Source: an uncultured Shimia sp. (lineage in GTDB: Bacteria; Pseudomonadota; Alphaproteobacteria; Rhodobacterales; Rhodobacteraceae). Taken from it: 64,000 bases of DNA. Positions 17,400 through 26,615 of the stretch are shown piece after piece (position 1 is the first letter of the stretch; the number at the start of each line of letters is the position of its first letter). The notes under the pieces were generated by a model that saw nothing but the letters and a program-made list of their open reading frames with translations, did not search any database and was not told where the DNA came from. Both the position numbers and the translations under genes were made by a program. The stretch is taken from NCBI GenBank assembly GCA_937897325.1, contig CALCOY010000063.1, forward strand, positions 1-64,000, read 5' to 3'.

Positions 17400-17932
17400 G
17401 AGCCTTTCTGCCAGCGCTGCTGATTTGCATGGCTTCATCAGGTGCGGCTGATTGTGCGTGGACAGATGATGGTATCATGGCGACCGCGCTATTAAACAGC
17501 CAGTGGCAGCTGACTACCGCCCAGGGATATCGCGTCGACGCTGTCGGAAAGCAAACTCACGTAAAACTGGTGCCTGAAATCCAGAAGTTTTCGTTGTCGT
17601 TTGACGAGACGTTGCGACACGCAAGTGTGGGTAGAAAGACGTTTGATCTAACCGTTGCCGATCCATCTGTGGCAACAGATGGAAGCTTGGAAGTTGGCCG
17701 CCATAGTTTCGTAACGAGGTTTCCAACACTTGATGGAGCACCATGTGAAACATCCGATTTATCGGCACTCCATTTTACAACCAATTCAGATCATTGGCGT
17801 ATGGACACTTGGCTTATATTGCGCGCCTACAGTGAAACAAAGCTGGTCGGTCTCATTAGGATCGTTGGCAATCGATCTGCGAATGGTGTCGGCGCAGGAC
17901 TTTATGCAGTTGAGGCAAGGCCGTTTCCCTAG
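17396..17932 (+). CDS. Hypothetical secreted protein, lower GC, coupled to fabI
   Basis: A 178-residue protein with a signal peptide (MRAFLPALLICMASSGAADC) and no domain I recognise. The mature part contains two cysteines besides the one near the cleavage site and looks beta-rich. The start codon overlaps the fabI stop (ATGA). Base composition differs from the neighbours: 60-base blocks at 17581 and 17761 have 50% and 43% GC by my count, against about 63% in a block of gpt. That suggests recent acquisition or weak constraint, although a signal peptide and an intact frame argue for a real protein. Confidence 0.6.
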   Translation: MRAFLPALLICMASSGAADCAWTDDGIMATALLNSQWQLTTAQGYRVDAVGKQTHVKLVPEIQKFSLSFDETLRHASVGRKTFDLTVADPSVATDGSLEVGRHSFVTRFPTLDGAPCETSDLSALHFTTNSDHWRMDTWLILRAYSETKLVGLIRIVGNRSANGVGAGLYAVEARPFP

Positions 17933-17982
17933 CAGATCCAACATAGTCCGCTATCCGACCGATCTTAATAGAAGGTGATCTC

Positions 17983-18513
17983 ATGACGACCGAACCAAGT
18001 TCTCGTCTTCCTCACGAAAAAGGGTTCCATGTCTCCTGGGATCAGATCCACCGCGACAGCCGGGCCTTGGCGTGGCGGCTGGACGGATACGGGCCTGACG
18101 ACGGATCCTGGCGGGCTGTCGTCGCGATCACACGTGGCGGGATGGCACCGGCGATGATCGTTGCCCGCGAACTCGATATCCGGACGGTCGATACGATTTC
18201 GGTCAAATCCTATCATTCCGGTGGCGGCAAGGCCGACCAAAGGCGCGATGCAGAAGTGATCAAAAGCCCCGACGCCACAGTCATGGGGGACGGAACGGGG
18301 ATCCTGATCGTCGATGACCTCGTCGACAGCGGAAAAACACTGGAACTGGTCCGACATCTTTATCCCAAAGCGCATTTCGCGACAGTCTACGCCAAACCGC
18401 AGGGTGAGCCACAGGTCGACACGTTCATCACCGGTGTTAGCCAGGACACTTGGATCTTTTTTCCATGGGACATGGCCCTGCAATATGTCGAACCCTACCG
18501 GGGCCGGGACTAG
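17983..18513 (+). CDS. gpt: Xanthine phosphoribosyltransferase
   Basis: A 176-residue type I phosphoribosyltransferase that salvages xanthine and guanine. The PRPP-binding motif is [13 protein letters not shown] at 107-119; [12 protein letters not shown] (46-57) forms the pyrophosphate loop. The ending [21 protein letters not shown] is typical of Gpt, with the aromatic residue that stacks on the purine. The stop shares one base with the GTG start of the following aminotransferase gene, so the two are co-translated. Confidence 0.9.
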   Translation: MTTEPSSRLPHEKGFHVSWDQIHRDSRALAWRLDGYGPDDGSWRAVVAITRGGMAPAMIVARELDIRTVDTISVKSYHSGGGKADQRRDAEVIKSPDATVMGDGTGILIVDDLVDSGKTLELVRHLYPKAHFATVYAKPQGEPQVDTFITGVSQDTWIFFPWDMALQYVEPYRGRD

Positions 18514-19685
18514 TGTCGTCATCCACACGTACCGCCTCAACATTCGCGCCACCGGTCATGGAGGCCCGGCGCTGGATAGAAGGGATCCGTTTTCCGGAAG
18601 ACCGTCCTTTGATCAATGTCAGTCAGGCTGCTCCGGTCGATCCGCCACCGCAAGCGTTGCGTCAGGTCATGGCGGATGTGGCGTTGAGGCGGGACGACGC
18701 ACATCTTTATGGGCCGGTCCTTGGCAATCCTGATCTTCGCGAAGCACTCGCTGTAGAGACAGCGGCGCACTACGTCGGCTCTGTCAATGCAACGCAGGTC
18801 GCCATCACCTCCGGCTGCAATCAGGCTTTTTCTGCCGCCATCGCGGCGCTGTGCGGCGAAGAAGATGAGGTTATCCTGCCAACCCCTTGGTATTTCAATC
18901 ATAAAATGTGGCTGGACATGTCTGGCATAAAAGCCGTCCCGCTAAAATGCGGCGACGGTATGATGCCCGATCCGCAGCGCGCAGAACGACTGATTACCCA
19001 TAAGACCCGCGCCATCGCCCTTGTGACACCCAACAATCCAACGGGTGTCGAATATCCCGATCATCTCGTTCTGGCGTTTTTTGAACTTGCGCAAAAGTAC
19101 GGGATCCACCTGATCGTTGATGAAACATACCGTGATTTCGACAGTCGGATAGGCGCGCCACATGCCCTTTTTCAGCAAAAGGACTGGGAACAGACGCTTG
19201 TTCACCTTTATTCTTTCTCAAAGGCCTACCGGCTCACGGGGCACCGTGTCGGCGCCATCATCACGGATGCAGCGCTTCTGTCTGAGACAGAAAAGTTTTT
19301 GGACACAGTGGCCATCTGCCCAAGCCAGTTGGGGCAACACGCAGCACTGTGGGGCATCAACAACCTGAAACAATGGCTTTCTGGCGAACGCCACGAGATC
19401 CTCGCGCGGCGGGCCGCAATCGCTGAAGGCATGCCCCAACTCTCCGGCTGGCGGCTTCTGGGGCTGGGCGCCTATTTTGCCTATCTTGAACATCCTTTAG
19501 AAATGTCATCGGCCGATCTCGCTCCGAAACTTGTCGAAGAGGCAGGCATCCTCTGTCTTCCGGGCACAATGTTTTGTCCCAAAGATGATCCAAGCGGCGC
19601 AAAACAATTGCGGATTGCTTTCGCCAATCTGGATGCAGATGGAATCGATATGCTCTTCAAAAGACTGACAGCGCTTTCGTTCTAG
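18513..19685 (+). CDS. Pyridoxal-phosphate aminotransferase, class I/II
   Basis: A 390-residue fold-type I aminotransferase. Lys237 in SFSKAYRLTGHRVG binds PLP; VDETYRDF (202-209) carries the Asp/Tyr pair and TPNNPTG (172-178) the asparagine loop. The substrate is not evident. I start at GTG 18513, which overlaps the gpt stop by one base and gives the N-terminus (SSSTRTASTFAPPVMEARRW) that homologues share; an ATG at codon 16 is an alternative. The pairing of a purine salvage enzyme with an aminotransferase has no obvious metabolic logic and may reflect simple coupling. Confidence 0.85.
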   Translation: MSSSTRTASTFAPPVMEARRWIEGIRFPEDRPLINVSQAAPVDPPPQALRQVMADVALRRDDAHLYGPVLGNPDLREALAVETAAHYVGSVNATQVAITSGCNQAFSAAIAALCGEEDEVILPTPWYFNHKMWLDMSGIKAVPLKCGDGMMPDPQRAERLITHKTRAIALVTPNNPTGVEYPDHLVLAFFELAQKYGIHLIVDETYRDFDSRIGAPHALFQQKDWEQTLVHLYSFSKAYRLTGHRVGAIITDAALLSETEKFLDTVAICPSQLGQHAALWGINNLKQWLSGERHEILARRAAIAEGMPQLSGWRLLGLGAYFAYLEHPLEMSSADLAPKLVEEAGILCLPGTMFCPKDDPSGAKQLRIAFANLDADGIDMLFKRLTALSF

Positions 19686-19749
19686 CCTTGCCGCTCTGCT
19701 TTGGCGCGTCTATGCAGTGCCGACAGTCGAAACCGAGGACAATTCTGCC

Positions 19750-21594
19750 ATGGCCAAAGCAACAAAAAGTCTGTCGAAAACGGCGGTCTGGATCCTGCTT
19801 GGCCTTTTGTTTATCGGGCTCGCAGGCTTTGGCGCTGACGGGTTGACCGGCAATATCCGCACGATCGGAAATGTCGGTGACAAGTACATTGACGTGAACG
19901 CCTATGCGAACCAGCTGCAGCAGGAGATCCGCGCGATCGAGGCGGAACGCGGATCGCCTTTGCGGATGGCAGAAGCGCGCGCGCTTGGCGTCGACCAGCG
20001 CGTGCTTGCCCGTCTCGTTCAAACCCGCGCGCTTGACCATGAAACGACGCGGATGGGCCTGTCCATCGGGGATGAGCGTCTGCGAGAAGAGTTGTTGAGC
20101 ATACCGGCCTTCCGCGGCGTCGACGGCAACTTCGACCGTGAAGGATACCGCTTTTCACTGGAACAGGCCGGGCTAAGCGAAGCACGGTTCGAAGAAACAT
20201 TGCGCGAGGATTCCGCGCGAGCGTTGTTGCAGGGCGCTGTCGTGTCGGGGATCGTCATGCCGGACGTCTATGCGAACACGCTTCTGGCCTATGCACGCGA
20301 AACCCGAAGCTTTACCTGGGCACGACTGGACGAAAGCGATCTCACCTCGGGAATCCCGGCACCGGATGAGGCAGCGCTGCAAGCCTATCATACAGAAAAC
20401 ATCAGTGATTATCAGCATCCTCGCACGAAGCGGATTGCTGCGGCCGTCCTGTTGCCCGATATGCTTTTGGACAGCATAGAGCTGGACGAAGAGGCCCTGC
20501 GCGCAGAGTACGATGCAAGGTCCGATGTATACAATCAACCTGAACGTCGCCTCGTTGAAAGACTTGTCTTTCTGGACGAAGCTGCCGCAGACAGCGCTCT
20601 GGCGCAGCTTGATGCAGGTGGCGCCACATTCGAAACGCTGGTCGAAGGCCGCGGACTGACACTGGCGGATGTGGATCTGGGCGATGTCACAGAGCTTGGT
20701 CTCGCCGACGCGGGCAGTGCCGTCTTTGCGGCGGATGTTGGCACGGTGATGGGTCCCCTTCCCACGGCTCTGGGTCCGGCGCTTTTTCGCGTGAACGGCA
20801 TTCTACCGGCGCAGACCGTCACCTTCGAAGAGGCACAGGAAGAATTACGCCCTGCCATGGCGGCGGACCGGGCGCGCCGTCTTGTCGACACGCAAGCGCA
20901 AGGCTTTGATGACCTACTGGCTGGTGGGGCGACGCTGGAGGAACTGGCCGAAGAAACCGACATGGAGCTTCAAACCGTCGACTGGTTTGCCGGGCTCAGC
21001 GATGGCCTTGCCGCCTATCCCGATTTCCGGCAAGCCGCACAGGCCGTCACCGAAGATGATTTTCCGGAAATCGAAACGCTGGATGATGGCGGGATCTTCG
21101 CCATGCGCCTGGACGAAACACTTCCCGCGCGCCCTGCGCCTTTTGAAGATGTGCGCGATGACGTGTTGACTGACTGGCGCAATGCGCAGGTCGAGGCCGT
21201 TCTGGCCGAGCAGGCAGAAACGCTTGTTACACAGCTGTCCGATGGTGCGGACTTCGCGACGCTCGAACTGACCTCAACCGTCGAAGAAAACCTGGATCGG
21301 ACCGCTTTTGTCGAAGGCACACCTGCCGGGTTCATGACACAGATTTTTGCCATGGAAGAAGGTGATGTGTCCCAATTGTCTGCCGATGGAATCCTCGTGA
21401 TTATAAGGCTCGACAGCATCACAGCCGCCGACGAAAGCGAGGAAAACGTCGCCATCGGCGAACAGGTGACACAGCAGCTAAGCCAGTCACTTGCACGCGA
21501 CCTGTTCACCATCTTCGCCAATGACACAACCCTGCGGGCAGGTCCGGAAATCGATCAGAGGGCGATTGATGCCGTCCACGTGAATTTCCCCTGA
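19750..21594 (+). CDS. ppiD: PpiD-type periplasmic peptidyl-prolyl isomerase/chaperone
   Basis: A 614-residue inner-membrane-anchored folding factor. Residues about 11-29 (VWILLGLLFIGLAGFGA) form the single N-terminal membrane anchor, followed by a SurA-like N-terminal domain (YANQLQQEIRAIEAERGSPL...) and a central parvulin-type segment. The parvulin signature is poorly conserved, so chaperone action without isomerase activity is likely, as known for other PpiD proteins. The ATG at 19750 is chosen because the anchor then begins at the usual distance. trpE starts 5 bases after the stop; ppiD-trpE adjacency is common in Rhodobacterales. Confidence 0.87.
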   Translation: MAKATKSLSKTAVWILLGLLFIGLAGFGADGLTGNIRTIGNVGDKYIDVNAYANQLQQEIRAIEAERGSPLRMAEARALGVDQRVLARLVQTRALDHETTRMGLSIGDERLREELLSIPAFRGVDGNFDREGYRFSLEQAGLSEARFEETLREDSARALLQGAVVSGIVMPDVYANTLLAYARETRSFTWARLDESDLTSGIPAPDEAALQAYHTENISDYQHPRTKRIAAAVLLPDMLLDSIELDEEALRAEYDARSDVYNQPERRLVERLVFLDEAAADSALAQLDAGGATFETLVEGRGLTLADVDLGDVTELGLADAGSAVFAADVGTVMGPLPTALGPALFRVNGILPAQTVTFEEAQEELRPAMAADRARRLVDTQAQGFDDLLAGGATLEELAEETDMELQTVDWFAGLSDGLAAYPDFRQAAQAVTEDDFPEIETLDDGGIFAMRLDETLPARPAPFEDVRDDVLTDWRNAQVEAVLAEQAETLVTQLSDGADFATLELTSTVEENLDRTAFVEGTPAGFMTQIFAMEEGDVSQLSADGILVIIRLDSITAADESEENVAIGEQVTQQLSQSLARDLFTIFANDTTLRAGPEIDQRAIDAVHVNFP

Positions 21595-21598
21595 TTTC

Positions 21599-23110
21599 AT
21601 GGCTTTGATCCCCGAATATGATGCATTTGCGGCAGCCTATGAGGTGGGTCGCAATCAGGTGGTCTATACCCGTTTGGCTGCTGATCTCGACACGCCCGTG
21701 TCGCTTATGCTCAAGCTCGCCGGGGCGCAAAAAGACGCTTTCATGCTCGAATCCGTCACAGGCGGCGAGGTGCGCGGACGCTACTCCATCATTGGGATGA
21801 AACCGGATCTGGTGTGGCGCTGTCGGGGTGAGACATCTGCCATCAACCGCGCTGCGCGTTTTGACTCGGATGCGTTTGAAGAGATCGCGGGCAATCCGCT
21901 GGACACCCTCCGCGATCTGATCTCAGAAAGCCGGATCGAGCTGCCCGATGATCTGCCACAAGCGGCGGCCGGTCTCTTCGGGTATCTGGGTTATGACATG
22001 GTTCGGCTGGTGGAGTATTTGCCAGAGATGAACCCAGACCCCCTTGGTCTGCCCGATGCTTTGATGTTGCGGCCTTCGGTTGTCGCCGTTCTGGATGGCG
22101 TGAAGGGCGAGGTTGCGGTCGTGTCGCCTGCATGGGTCAGCGATGGTCAAACGGCGCGCGCAGCCTATGCGCAAGCAGCCGAACGAGTGATGGACGCCGT
22201 ACGCGATCTGGAACGGGGCGTACCCTCTGAAACCCGCGATCTGGGTGAGGCGGAACCGCCAGGGGAACCGATCAGCAATTTCAGTCACGCGGCCTACCTG
22301 GCGGCGGTCGAAAAGGCCAAGGACTACATCAAGGCCGGCGACATCTTTCAGGTCGTGCCGGCCCAACGCTGGAGCCAGAGTTTTCGCCAGCCGCCCTTCG
22401 CGCTTTATCGCTCCCTTAGACGCACGAACCCTTCCCCCTTCATGTTCTATTTCAATTTTGGCGGATTTCAGGTGGTCGGTGCCAGCCCTGAAATCCTCGT
22501 CCGGGTGTTCGGGCGTGAGGTCACGATCCGGCCTATTGCAGGAACCCGTCCGCGGGGCGCTACCCCCGAAGAGGATCGGGCACTTGAGGTAGAATTGTTG
22601 AAGGATGAGAAGGAGTTGGCGGAGCATCTTATGCTCCTGGATCTCGGCCGCAACGATGTCGGGCGGGTCGCCAAGATCGGTACGGTGCGGCCCACCGAAG
22701 AGTTCATAGTCGAACGCTACAGCCACGTGATGCACATCGTTTCAAATGTCGTGGGTGAGTTGCACGAAGACAAGGACGCGCTGGACGCTTTCTTTGCCGG
22801 GATGCCTGCTGGCACTGTCTCTGGCGCGCCAAAGGTGCGAGCGATGGAGATCATCGACGAGTTGGAGCCCGAAAAGCGCGGCATCTATGGCGGCGGCGTC
22901 GGCTATTTCAGCGCTGGCGGTGACATGGACATGTGTATCGCCTTGCGCACGGCAGTGGTGAAGGATCGGACGCTGTACATCCAGGCGGGTGGCGGCGTTG
23001 TCTACGACAGTGATCCGCAGGCGGAATACATGGAGACCGTGCACAAGTCCAACGCAGTCCGCCGGGCCGCAGCAGACGCAGCACGATTTTCAGGAACGGG
23101 CAATCAGTAG
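21599..23110 (+). CDS. trpE: Anthranilate synthase component I
   Basis: TrpE converts chorismate to anthranilate, the first step to tryptophan, using ammonia from TrpG. The 503-residue product has the chorismate-binding core in order: KAGDIFQVVPAQRWSQ, FMFYFNFGGFQVVGASPE, IRPIAGTRPRG, DEKELAEHLMLLDLGRNDVGRV, GMPAGTVSGAPKVRAMEII and the C-terminal QAGGGVVYDSDP. In many relatives trpGDC lie just downstream. Here trpE is followed by a 300-base gap and the oppositely oriented holC, so the cluster is split or rearranged. No leader peptide or attenuator is visible because trpE follows ppiD by only 4 bases. Confidence 0.96.
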   Translation: MALIPEYDAFAAAYEVGRNQVVYTRLAADLDTPVSLMLKLAGAQKDAFMLESVTGGEVRGRYSIIGMKPDLVWRCRGETSAINRAARFDSDAFEEIAGNPLDTLRDLISESRIELPDDLPQAAAGLFGYLGYDMVRLVEYLPEMNPDPLGLPDALMLRPSVVAVLDGVKGEVAVVSPAWVSDGQTARAAYAQAAERVMDAVRDLERGVPSETRDLGEAEPPGEPISNFSHAAYLAAVEKAKDYIKAGDIFQVVPAQRWSQSFRQPPFALYRSLRRTNPSPFMFYFNFGGFQVVGASPEILVRVFGREVTIRPIAGTRPRGATPEEDRALEVELLKDEKELAEHLMLLDLGRNDVGRVAKIGTVRPTEEFIVERYSHVMHIVSNVVGELHEDKDALDAFFAGMPAGTVSGAPKVRAMEIIDELEPEKRGIYGGGVGYFSAGGDMDMCIALRTAVVKDRTLYIQAGGGVVYDSDPQAEYMETVHKSNAVRRAAADAARFSGTGNQ

Positions 23111-23412
23111 GACCGTCCGCGCAACGGTTAAAGGCGGGATTCCAAGGATTTAAGCGGATCGCCCTCTCAACCCAATAAAACAAGCTCAATCGGCTGTCTG
23201 TTTTGCATCTGTATTTCGGAGGTGCGTATGTCGGCATATTTGGCTGGTCAATGGAGCGGACGGTGGGCTTCATTAAATTGGCGTAAACGGTGGTGATGGT
23301 TTGGCCACCGGCCTGCAAAATTAGGCTCATCGGAGGTGCGGGCTCAGAGTTTTTCGCAAATCCTACCATGGCCGTTTCGACGGATCCCTCATTTTCAGTG
23401 AAGGATCGAACC
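23111..23412. other. Gap between trpE and holC, no gene recognised
   Basis: A 302-base stretch between two convergent genes. A long frame is open on the minus strand (22908-23369), but it overlaps trpE and the product is unfamiliar. An 11-base direct repeat, TCGGAGGTGCG, occurs at about 23217 and 23334. It may be a rearrangement scar where trpE was separated from trpGDC. No terminator with a T-run was found. Confidence 0.35.
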
Positions 23413-23871
23413 TCAGGTCTCGGCTTTCTTTTCCCAGCGGCCGCTTTCTTCGCTCCAATACTGCGCTGATGCGCCTGCGCCTTTCAGGTCTTTCCATTGG
23501 CCCCGCGCAACATTCAGGGCCGCCGGGTCATTGCCGTCGAAGAGGACGCACACCCGGTCAAATGCGCCGACCTCATCGGCTGTGACCTCTGCCCCATCGA
23601 TGGACATAAGGCATTGTGCACCGTTGGGGGCATGCGGTTGGTCGGTCAGCAGGATTGGCTGGTCTGCGTCATGCTCTCCACCCGCGCGGCCATGGGCCAG
23701 AAAGCCGTCATCAGAGATCAGCCACAGCTTTTCTTCGAGCCAGTCTAGCCGCGCAGGGTCGCGCCCCCGCACGACCACCCGCCAACCTGCGCCACGTGAC
23801 TTTTCCAGAAGCATCGCGAGCGTGTCCTCGAGCGGACGGCGCGTGAGGTGGTAGAAGAAGGCCGCACCCAT
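23413..23871 (-). CDS. holC: DNA polymerase III chi subunit
   Basis: HolC is the clamp-loader accessory subunit that contacts single-strand binding protein. The 152-residue product has the family pattern: FYHLTRRPLEDTLAMLLEKS at the start, a conserved region WLISDDGFLAHGRAGGEHDADQPILLT, then VCVLFDGNDPAALNVARGQWK. Length is right for alphaproteobacterial chi. The gene begins two bases after the pepA stop on the same strand, so it is the second gene of a pepA-holC unit. Confidence 0.9.
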   Translation of the reverse strand: MGAAFFYHLTRRPLEDTLAMLLEKSRGAGWRVVVRGRDPARLDWLEEKLWLISDDGFLAHGRAGGEHDADQPILLTDQPHAPNGAQCLMSIDGAEVTADEVGAFDRVCVLFDGNDPAALNVARGQWKDLKGAGASAQYWSEESGRWEKKAET

Positions 23872-23872
23872 C

Positions 23873-25345
23873 CTAGCCCGTCTCGTAAAGGTCCATCACC
23901 AGGCGGTTCAGCGCAGCCACCCCCCAGCCGGTCGCCCCCTTTGGCGCAAGCCTGGTGTCCGACTTCACCGAAGCCACACCAGCGATATCGAGATGGATCC
24001 AAGGCACATCGTCCTTGACGAACCGTTGAAGGAACTGCGCCGCGGTGATCGACCCAGCCGGACGACCACCAATATTTTTCATGTCCGCAATTCGGGATTT
24101 CAGCATGTCATCATAGGCCTTGCCAAGCGGCATGCGCCACGCGCCCTCGCCTTCGGTCGTTGCCGCTTTGAGGAAAGCATCGCAAAAGGTGTCGTTGTTA
24201 GAAAACACGCCTGCATTTTCGTGGCCCAGTCCAATGATGATGGCACCAGTAAGCGTAGCGAGGTCAATCATGCCAGCGGGTTCGTACTTGTCCTGCGCGT
24301 ACCAAAGGATATCACAAAGGACGAGCCTGCCCTCCGCATCCGTATTGATGATCTCGACTGTGTCACCCTTCATCGATCTAACCACGTCTCCGGGGCGGGT
24401 CGCGTTTCCAGAGGGCATATTCTCAACCAGACCAACGATGCCAACCACATTGGCCTTGGCCTTGCGCAGAGCCAGCGCGCGCATGGTCCCCGCGACGGTG
24501 CCTGCGCCCCCCATATCCATGGTCATGTCTTCCATGCCAGCGGCAGGCTTGAGACTGATACCACCGGTGTCAAAGACCACGCCCTTGCCGAGCAGCGCCA
24601 ACGGTGCATCGCCCTTTTTGCCGCCCATCCATTCCATCACGACGACCTTTGAAGGACTGTCTGAACCCTGACCCACCGACAAGAGCGTGCGCATCCCAAG
24701 CTCTTCCAGCGCGTCCTCTTCAAGCACGTCGACCTTGAGACCCAGCGAAGACATCTCGGCGAGGCGGTCGGCAAATTCGGTTGTGGTGAGGATGTTCGCA
24801 GGTTCATTGACCAAATCGCGGGTCATGTGGGCGCCATCGGCGATGGCCATCAGCGGGGCCGCCGCAGCCGCAACGTCTTCCGGTTTGCTTGCCATGAGGG
24901 TCACCTCACCCTTGGCGGGGTCGGCCTTTGTCTTGTGCGCGTTGAAGCGGTAGTCACGCATAGCGATACCAAAGGCCATGTCAGCGGCGCGGCGGGTGCT
25001 GCCTGTCAGGACCAGCATGTCATACTCTCCGCGCAGACGGCCCAGGGCGGCACCGGCCTTGCGGGCATCTGCCTGGCTCGGGCGGCGGTCGAGCTTGACG
25101 ATATCCAGCGCCTCTGCGCTCAAACCGGCGGGAAATCCAAGACTGATCACCTCGCCCTGGCCCAGCTTTTCAAACCGGCTGCTATCGACCATTCGAGCCA
25201 GTGTACCGCGGGTCAGCCGGTTCACCCGGCGACCCGCCGGATCAAGCTTGCCTTCGGTATCGACAAGGATGGCGACGCGTCCCTCCTGCCCCGCTATCGC
25301 CTCGATATCGGTTTCGCCAAATCGGATCGAGGTCACGTTGGTCAT
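23873..25345 (-). CDS. pepA: Leucyl aminopeptidase (M17 family)
   Basis: A 490-residue cytosolic metallo-aminopeptidase that removes N-terminal residues from peptides. The C-terminal catalytic domain has the two-metal motifs: VFDTGGISLKPAAGMEDM and the M17 signature NTDAEGRL. The N-terminal domain is divergent, as usual. The ATG at 25345 has AGGAGAG about 5 bases upstream; the frame is open further but without a suitable start. It is divergent from lptF, with holC following. The pepA-lptF divergent arrangement is widespread in Proteobacteria. Confidence 0.95.
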   Translation of the reverse strand: MTNVTSIRFGETDIEAIAGQEGRVAILVDTEGKLDPAGRRVNRLTRGTLARMVDSSRFEKLGQGEVISLGFPAGLSAEALDIVKLDRRPSQADARKAGAALGRLRGEYDMLVLTGSTRRAADMAFGIAMRDYRFNAHKTKADPAKGEVTLMASKPEDVAAAAAPLMAIADGAHMTRDLVNEPANILTTTEFADRLAEMSSLGLKVDVLEEDALEELGMRTLLSVGQGSDSPSKVVVMEWMGGKKGDAPLALLGKGVVFDTGGISLKPAAGMEDMTMDMGGAGTVAGTMRALALRKAKANVVGIVGLVENMPSGNATRPGDVVRSMKGDTVEIINTDAEGRLVLCDILWYAQDKYEPAGMIDLATLTGAIIIGLGHENAGVFSNNDTFCDAFLKAATTEGEGAWRMPLGKAYDDMLKSRIADMKNIGGRPAGSITAAQFLQRFVKDDVPWIHLDIAGVASVKSDTRLAPKGATGWGVAALNRLVMDLYETG

Positions 25346-25490
25346 GGTGCTCTCCTGTCTTGGATGTGGTCGCTGCCGGATACACCTAACGCGGCCGGAG
25401 GGAAGTGACCAGAAACGAGTTTTCCCCCGGCGCACCTTGGGCTAGTCTGCAAGGAATTACGAGCAGCTGCCACATATTCAGGGGACAAGG

Positions 25491-26615
25491 TTGGCGCGAA
25501 TTGACCGCTATATGCTGTCGCAGATGTTGTGGCTTTTCGGTTTTTGCGCACTGGTCCTTGTGGCAATCTTCTGGATTAATCGGGGCGTTGTGCTGTTTGA
25601 TCGATTGATCGGCGATGGCCAGACAGCGCTTGTTTTCCTTGAGTTTACGGCACTTAGCCTGCCGACGCTGATCGCACGCGTATTGCCGATCGCCGCGTTC
25701 TGCGCGAGCGTCTATGTAACGAACCGCCTGAACAATGAAAGCGAACTGACGGTCATGCTGGCAACCGGTGCATCGCCCTGGCGGTTGGCGCGACCCGTTT
25801 TTCTCTTTGGTCTGGTTGTGGCGAGTATGATGGCGATTCTTACAAACACGCTTGTGCCGACCGCGCAGGCGCAACTGACAGAGCGAGAGGCGGAGATTTC
25901 ACGAAACCTCACCTCGCGCCTATTGACCGAAGGCACTTTCCTAAGCCCGACCGAGAATGTGACGTTTTATACCCGCGAAATCGGTGAAGATGGCGTGCTG
26001 CGCGATGTATTCCTTTCGGATCGTCGAAACCCGAGCGAGCGGGTGATGTATACGGCGGCCGAGGCCTATCTTCTGCGGGACGAAAACAGCACGACGCTGA
26101 TTATGGTGGACGGGCTGGCGCAACGTTTGAGCGAGCCGGGCAAGCGGCTGTCGACCTCGACATTCCAGGATTTTTCGTTCGACATCTTGCCCATGATGGA
26201 CAGTGCTGCAGGCGGTTTTGCTTCAATCCGGCATTTGCGGTCGCTTGCCTTTCTTGAGAATTGGGATGAGATTTCCGAGCAAACGGGCGCCAGCCGCGGC
26301 GCCATTGCCGAAGAGTTGCACAGCCGGTTCGCGCAGCCGCTTTTCTGCCTGGTCGTGGCCCTGGTCGGGTTTGCGACGCTGTTGGTCAGCGGCTATTCCC
26401 GTTTTGGGGTCTGGCGTGAAATCGCGATTGCTTTTGGACTTCTTCTGATCATCGACGGGATGCGCGGGGTGCTGATTGATTTCGTGTTGGAGGATGCGTG
26501 GCTTTGGCCGCTGATGTACATGCCCAGCCTGATTGGCCTGACGCTGGCGCTTGGCATGTTGGGCACTGCGGCAAGGCCGGGCTGGTGGCGGATCTGGCGG
26601 AGCGCACCTGCATGA
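25491..26615 (+). CDS. lptF: LPS export system permease LptF
   Basis: One of the two inner-membrane permeases of the LptB2FG complex that extracts lipopolysaccharide and drives it across the periplasm. The 374-residue protein has the YjgP/YjgQ architecture: three N-terminal membrane helices, a periplasmic beta-jellyroll domain at about residues 130-260, and three C-terminal helices. The start is TTG at 25491 (MARIDRYMLSQMLWLFG), with AGGGGAC upstream, matching the usual N-terminus; an ATG eight residues in is the alternative. Its stop overlaps the lptG start (ATGA). Confidence 0.93.
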   Translation: MARIDRYMLSQMLWLFGFCALVLVAIFWINRGVVLFDRLIGDGQTALVFLEFTALSLPTLIARVLPIAAFCASVYVTNRLNNESELTVMLATGASPWRLARPVFLFGLVVASMMAILTNTLVPTAQAQLTEREAEISRNLTSRLLTEGTFLSPTENVTFYTREIGEDGVLRDVFLSDRRNPSERVMYTAAEAYLLRDENSTTLIMVDGLAQRLSEPGKRLSTSTFQDFSFDILPMMDSAAGGFASIRHLRSLAFLENWDEISEQTGASRGAIAEELHSRFAQPLFCLVVALVGFATLLVSGYSRFGVWREIAIAFGLLLIIDGMRGVLIDFVLEDAWLWPLMYMPSLIGLTLALGMLGTAARPGWWRIWRSAPA

